From: Craspedostauros australis
Lineage: Eukaryota; Bacillariophyta; Bacillariophyceae; Mastogloiales; Achnanthaceae
Reading direction: 5' to 3'
NCBI GenBank assembly: GCA_026770025.1
Contig: JAMXDE010000040.1
Location: forward strand, 434,001-498,000
DNA: 64,000 nucleotides
Each line of letters starts with the position of its first letter. The first letter of the stretch is position 1. Shown here one piece after another: positions 62,638 to 64,000 of the stretch. Made by a program: the position numbers and the translations under genes. A model generated the notes under the pieces. It saw only the letters and a program-made list of their open reading frames with translations. It was not told where the DNA came from and searched no databases.

Positions 62638-64000
62638 CAGCCAGCTCCCTCATCTTGGCCCATATCGTCACCACCGCCACCGCCGACGAGAAGGTCGTCG
62701 CCAACGTACGCATCCCAGCCAACAAGGAAGAAAAGGTCGCCGGAAACAGCAAGCTCTCCTGGACTTACTACGGAAACAATGAGAGAAAGATCGAGGAGGT
62801 CACCAGCGTCACCAAGAAGCTCCGCCGCATCAAGGAGTACACCGCGACAAGCCCTCCTTCCGAATACGAATCCAAGTATGAAAAGGGCAAGGGCAAGGGC
62901 AAAGGCGACAAACAAGTCAAAGGCGACGGAAAACCCATATGCAACGGCAAAGGCAACGGCAAAGGCGACGGCAAAGGCGACGGCAAAGGAAACGGCAAAA
63001 GCGACGGCAAAGGCGACGACAAAGGCGACGGCAAAGGCAAAGGCGGCGGCATGAAGAACACGAAGGACAATACCAATGACATGCCCGCTGCCCCAACCTG
63101 TATCTCGCCAACCAGCGCTCCGACATCGGCGCCAACCGTGATCCCAACCAGCACCCCAACTTCTGCACCAACTTTGGCGCCCACCCGTACCCCAACCAGC
63201 GCCCCGACATCGGCGCCAACCGTGATCCCAACCAGCGCCTCAACTTCTGCACCAACTTCGGTGCCCACCCGTACCCCAACCAGCGCTCCGACTTCTGCAC
63301 CAACCAGGGCCCCGACTTCTGCACCAACCAGTGCTCCGACATCGGCGCCAACCGTGAGCCCAACCAGCGCACCAACCAGCGCCCCAACTTCTGCACCAAC
63401 TTCGGTGCCCACCCGTACCCCAACCAGCGCTCCGACTTCTGCACCAACCAGGGCCCCGACTTCTGCACCAACCAGCGCCCCGACATCGGCGCCAACCGTG
63501 AGCCCAACCAGCGCACCAACCAGCGCCCCAACTTCTGCACCAACTTCGGCGCCCACCCGTACCCCAACCAGCGCTCCGACTTCTGCACCAACCAGCGCTC
63601 CGACATCGGCGCCAACCGTGAGCCCAACCAGCGCACCAACTTCTGCACCAACTTCGGCACCAACAAATGACCCAACATCCGCACCAATTGCCACGACTTC
63701 CGCGCCAACAAATGCACCAACCAGCGCCCCGACATCGGCGCCAACCGTGAGCCCAACTAGCGCACCAACCAGCGCCCCAACTTCGGCACCCACCCGTACC
63801 CCAACATCCGTACCAACTCTCACGACTTCCGCACCAACAAATGCCCCAACATCCGCACCCACCGTCACAACCTCGGCACCAACCAGCGCACCAACTGTCG
63901 ACAAAATCGGCCCCTTCGTGGATTTGATCGGCCTACTGGCCCCCGAAGACGAAGGCGCTCTCCTCGCCGCCATCGAGAGCAAGGACGACCTCGTCGGTAT
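62638..64000 (+). pseudogene. Disrupted paralogue of the secreted APT-repeat protein (3' partial)
   Basis: The original start (MKFA, ATG at 61742) is separated from the rest by the inserted element. The frame downstream (SSLILAH-equivalent onward) has an in-frame TAG inside the insertion at 62616-62618, and no good ATG before the mature region. The remaining coding sequence is intact: KVVANVRIPANKEEKVAG, KGKG/KGDGK stretch with an extra run of KGDGKGNGKSDGK type, then a much longer APT-repeat linker (63098-63900, about 265 residues versus about 128 in the other copy), and IGPFVDLIGLLAPEDEGAL at the window edge. Expression would need the element to be spliced out or a new start. Confidence 0.82.

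Larger units (their letters stand above)
59801..64000 (+). repeat. Right arm of the large inverted duplication
   Basis: Reverse complement of 30164-33853, extending to the window edge. Copy-specific changes: an 82-bp tandem duplication (59829-59910 and 59911-59991), a short deletion near 60830, and the 883-bp inserted element at 61755-62637. The two arms are about 26 kb apart with the transposon nest between them. Confidence 0.9.

Overview
The window is nuclear DNA from a eukaryote, most likely a pennate diatom or a close stramenopile relative. This is inferred from several things read in the sequence: short GT-AG introns (about 60-320 nt), a eukaryotic nuclear tRNA-Asp, condensin and kinesin genes, single-pass membrane proteins with bacterial-type solute-binding or leucine-rich-repeat ectodomains, secreted proteins with long Ser-Ala-Pro-Thr linkers, and Ty1/copia elements that resemble the diatom CoDi group. 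The species cannot be named from sequence alone.

Left part (1-28,350) is ordinary gene space, almost all on the minus strand: a metallophosphoesterase-like gene with eroded catalytic motifs (partial), a plus-strand HtrL/YibB-family membrane protein, a three-exon CRAL-TRIO-like gene, an F-box/Sel1-repeat gene, a plus-strand disordered Ser/Arg-rich protein, a two-domain MazG/dCTP-pyrophosphatase-like gene, a large solute-binding-domain membrane protein, condensin subunit CAP-H (three exons), a kinesin, tRNA-Asp(GTC), and an ankyrin-repeat gene broken by two 1-nt frameshifts. Splice junctions were placed by requiring reading-frame continuity and domain continuity.

Middle part (28,350-41,800) holds a decayed solo LTR, an intact secreted protein with a Lys/Gly-rich region, an APT-repeat linker and a Cys-rich repeat domain, about 2 kb of duplicated upstream DNA, a long gene-poor stretch, and a two-module leucine-rich-repeat receptor-like gene.

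Right part (41,800-59,450) is a nest of LTR retrotransposons. An old copia pol fragment (E0) is split by a full-length copia element E1 (43150-59303). E1 is itself split by a second copia element E2 (47759-55620, opposite strand), and its 3' LTR contains a solo LTR of E1's own family in reverse orientation. Three of these insertions show 6-bp target duplications, one of them with a mismatch. E1 and E2 both carry an in-frame stop between the reverse transcriptase and RNase H, and both have a 12-bp palindrome directly after the 5' LTR.

The last part (59,800-64,000) is an inverted duplicate of the 30,164-33,853 region. In this copy the APT-repeat gene has been hit after its fourth codon by an 883-bp terminal-inverted-repeat element. 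That element has a symmetrical plan: TIR, six 29-bp palindrome-bearing units, a 215-bp core, six more units, TIR. The intact paralogue supplies the empty site and shows a 3-bp CAG target duplication. This is the most novel-looking object in the window.
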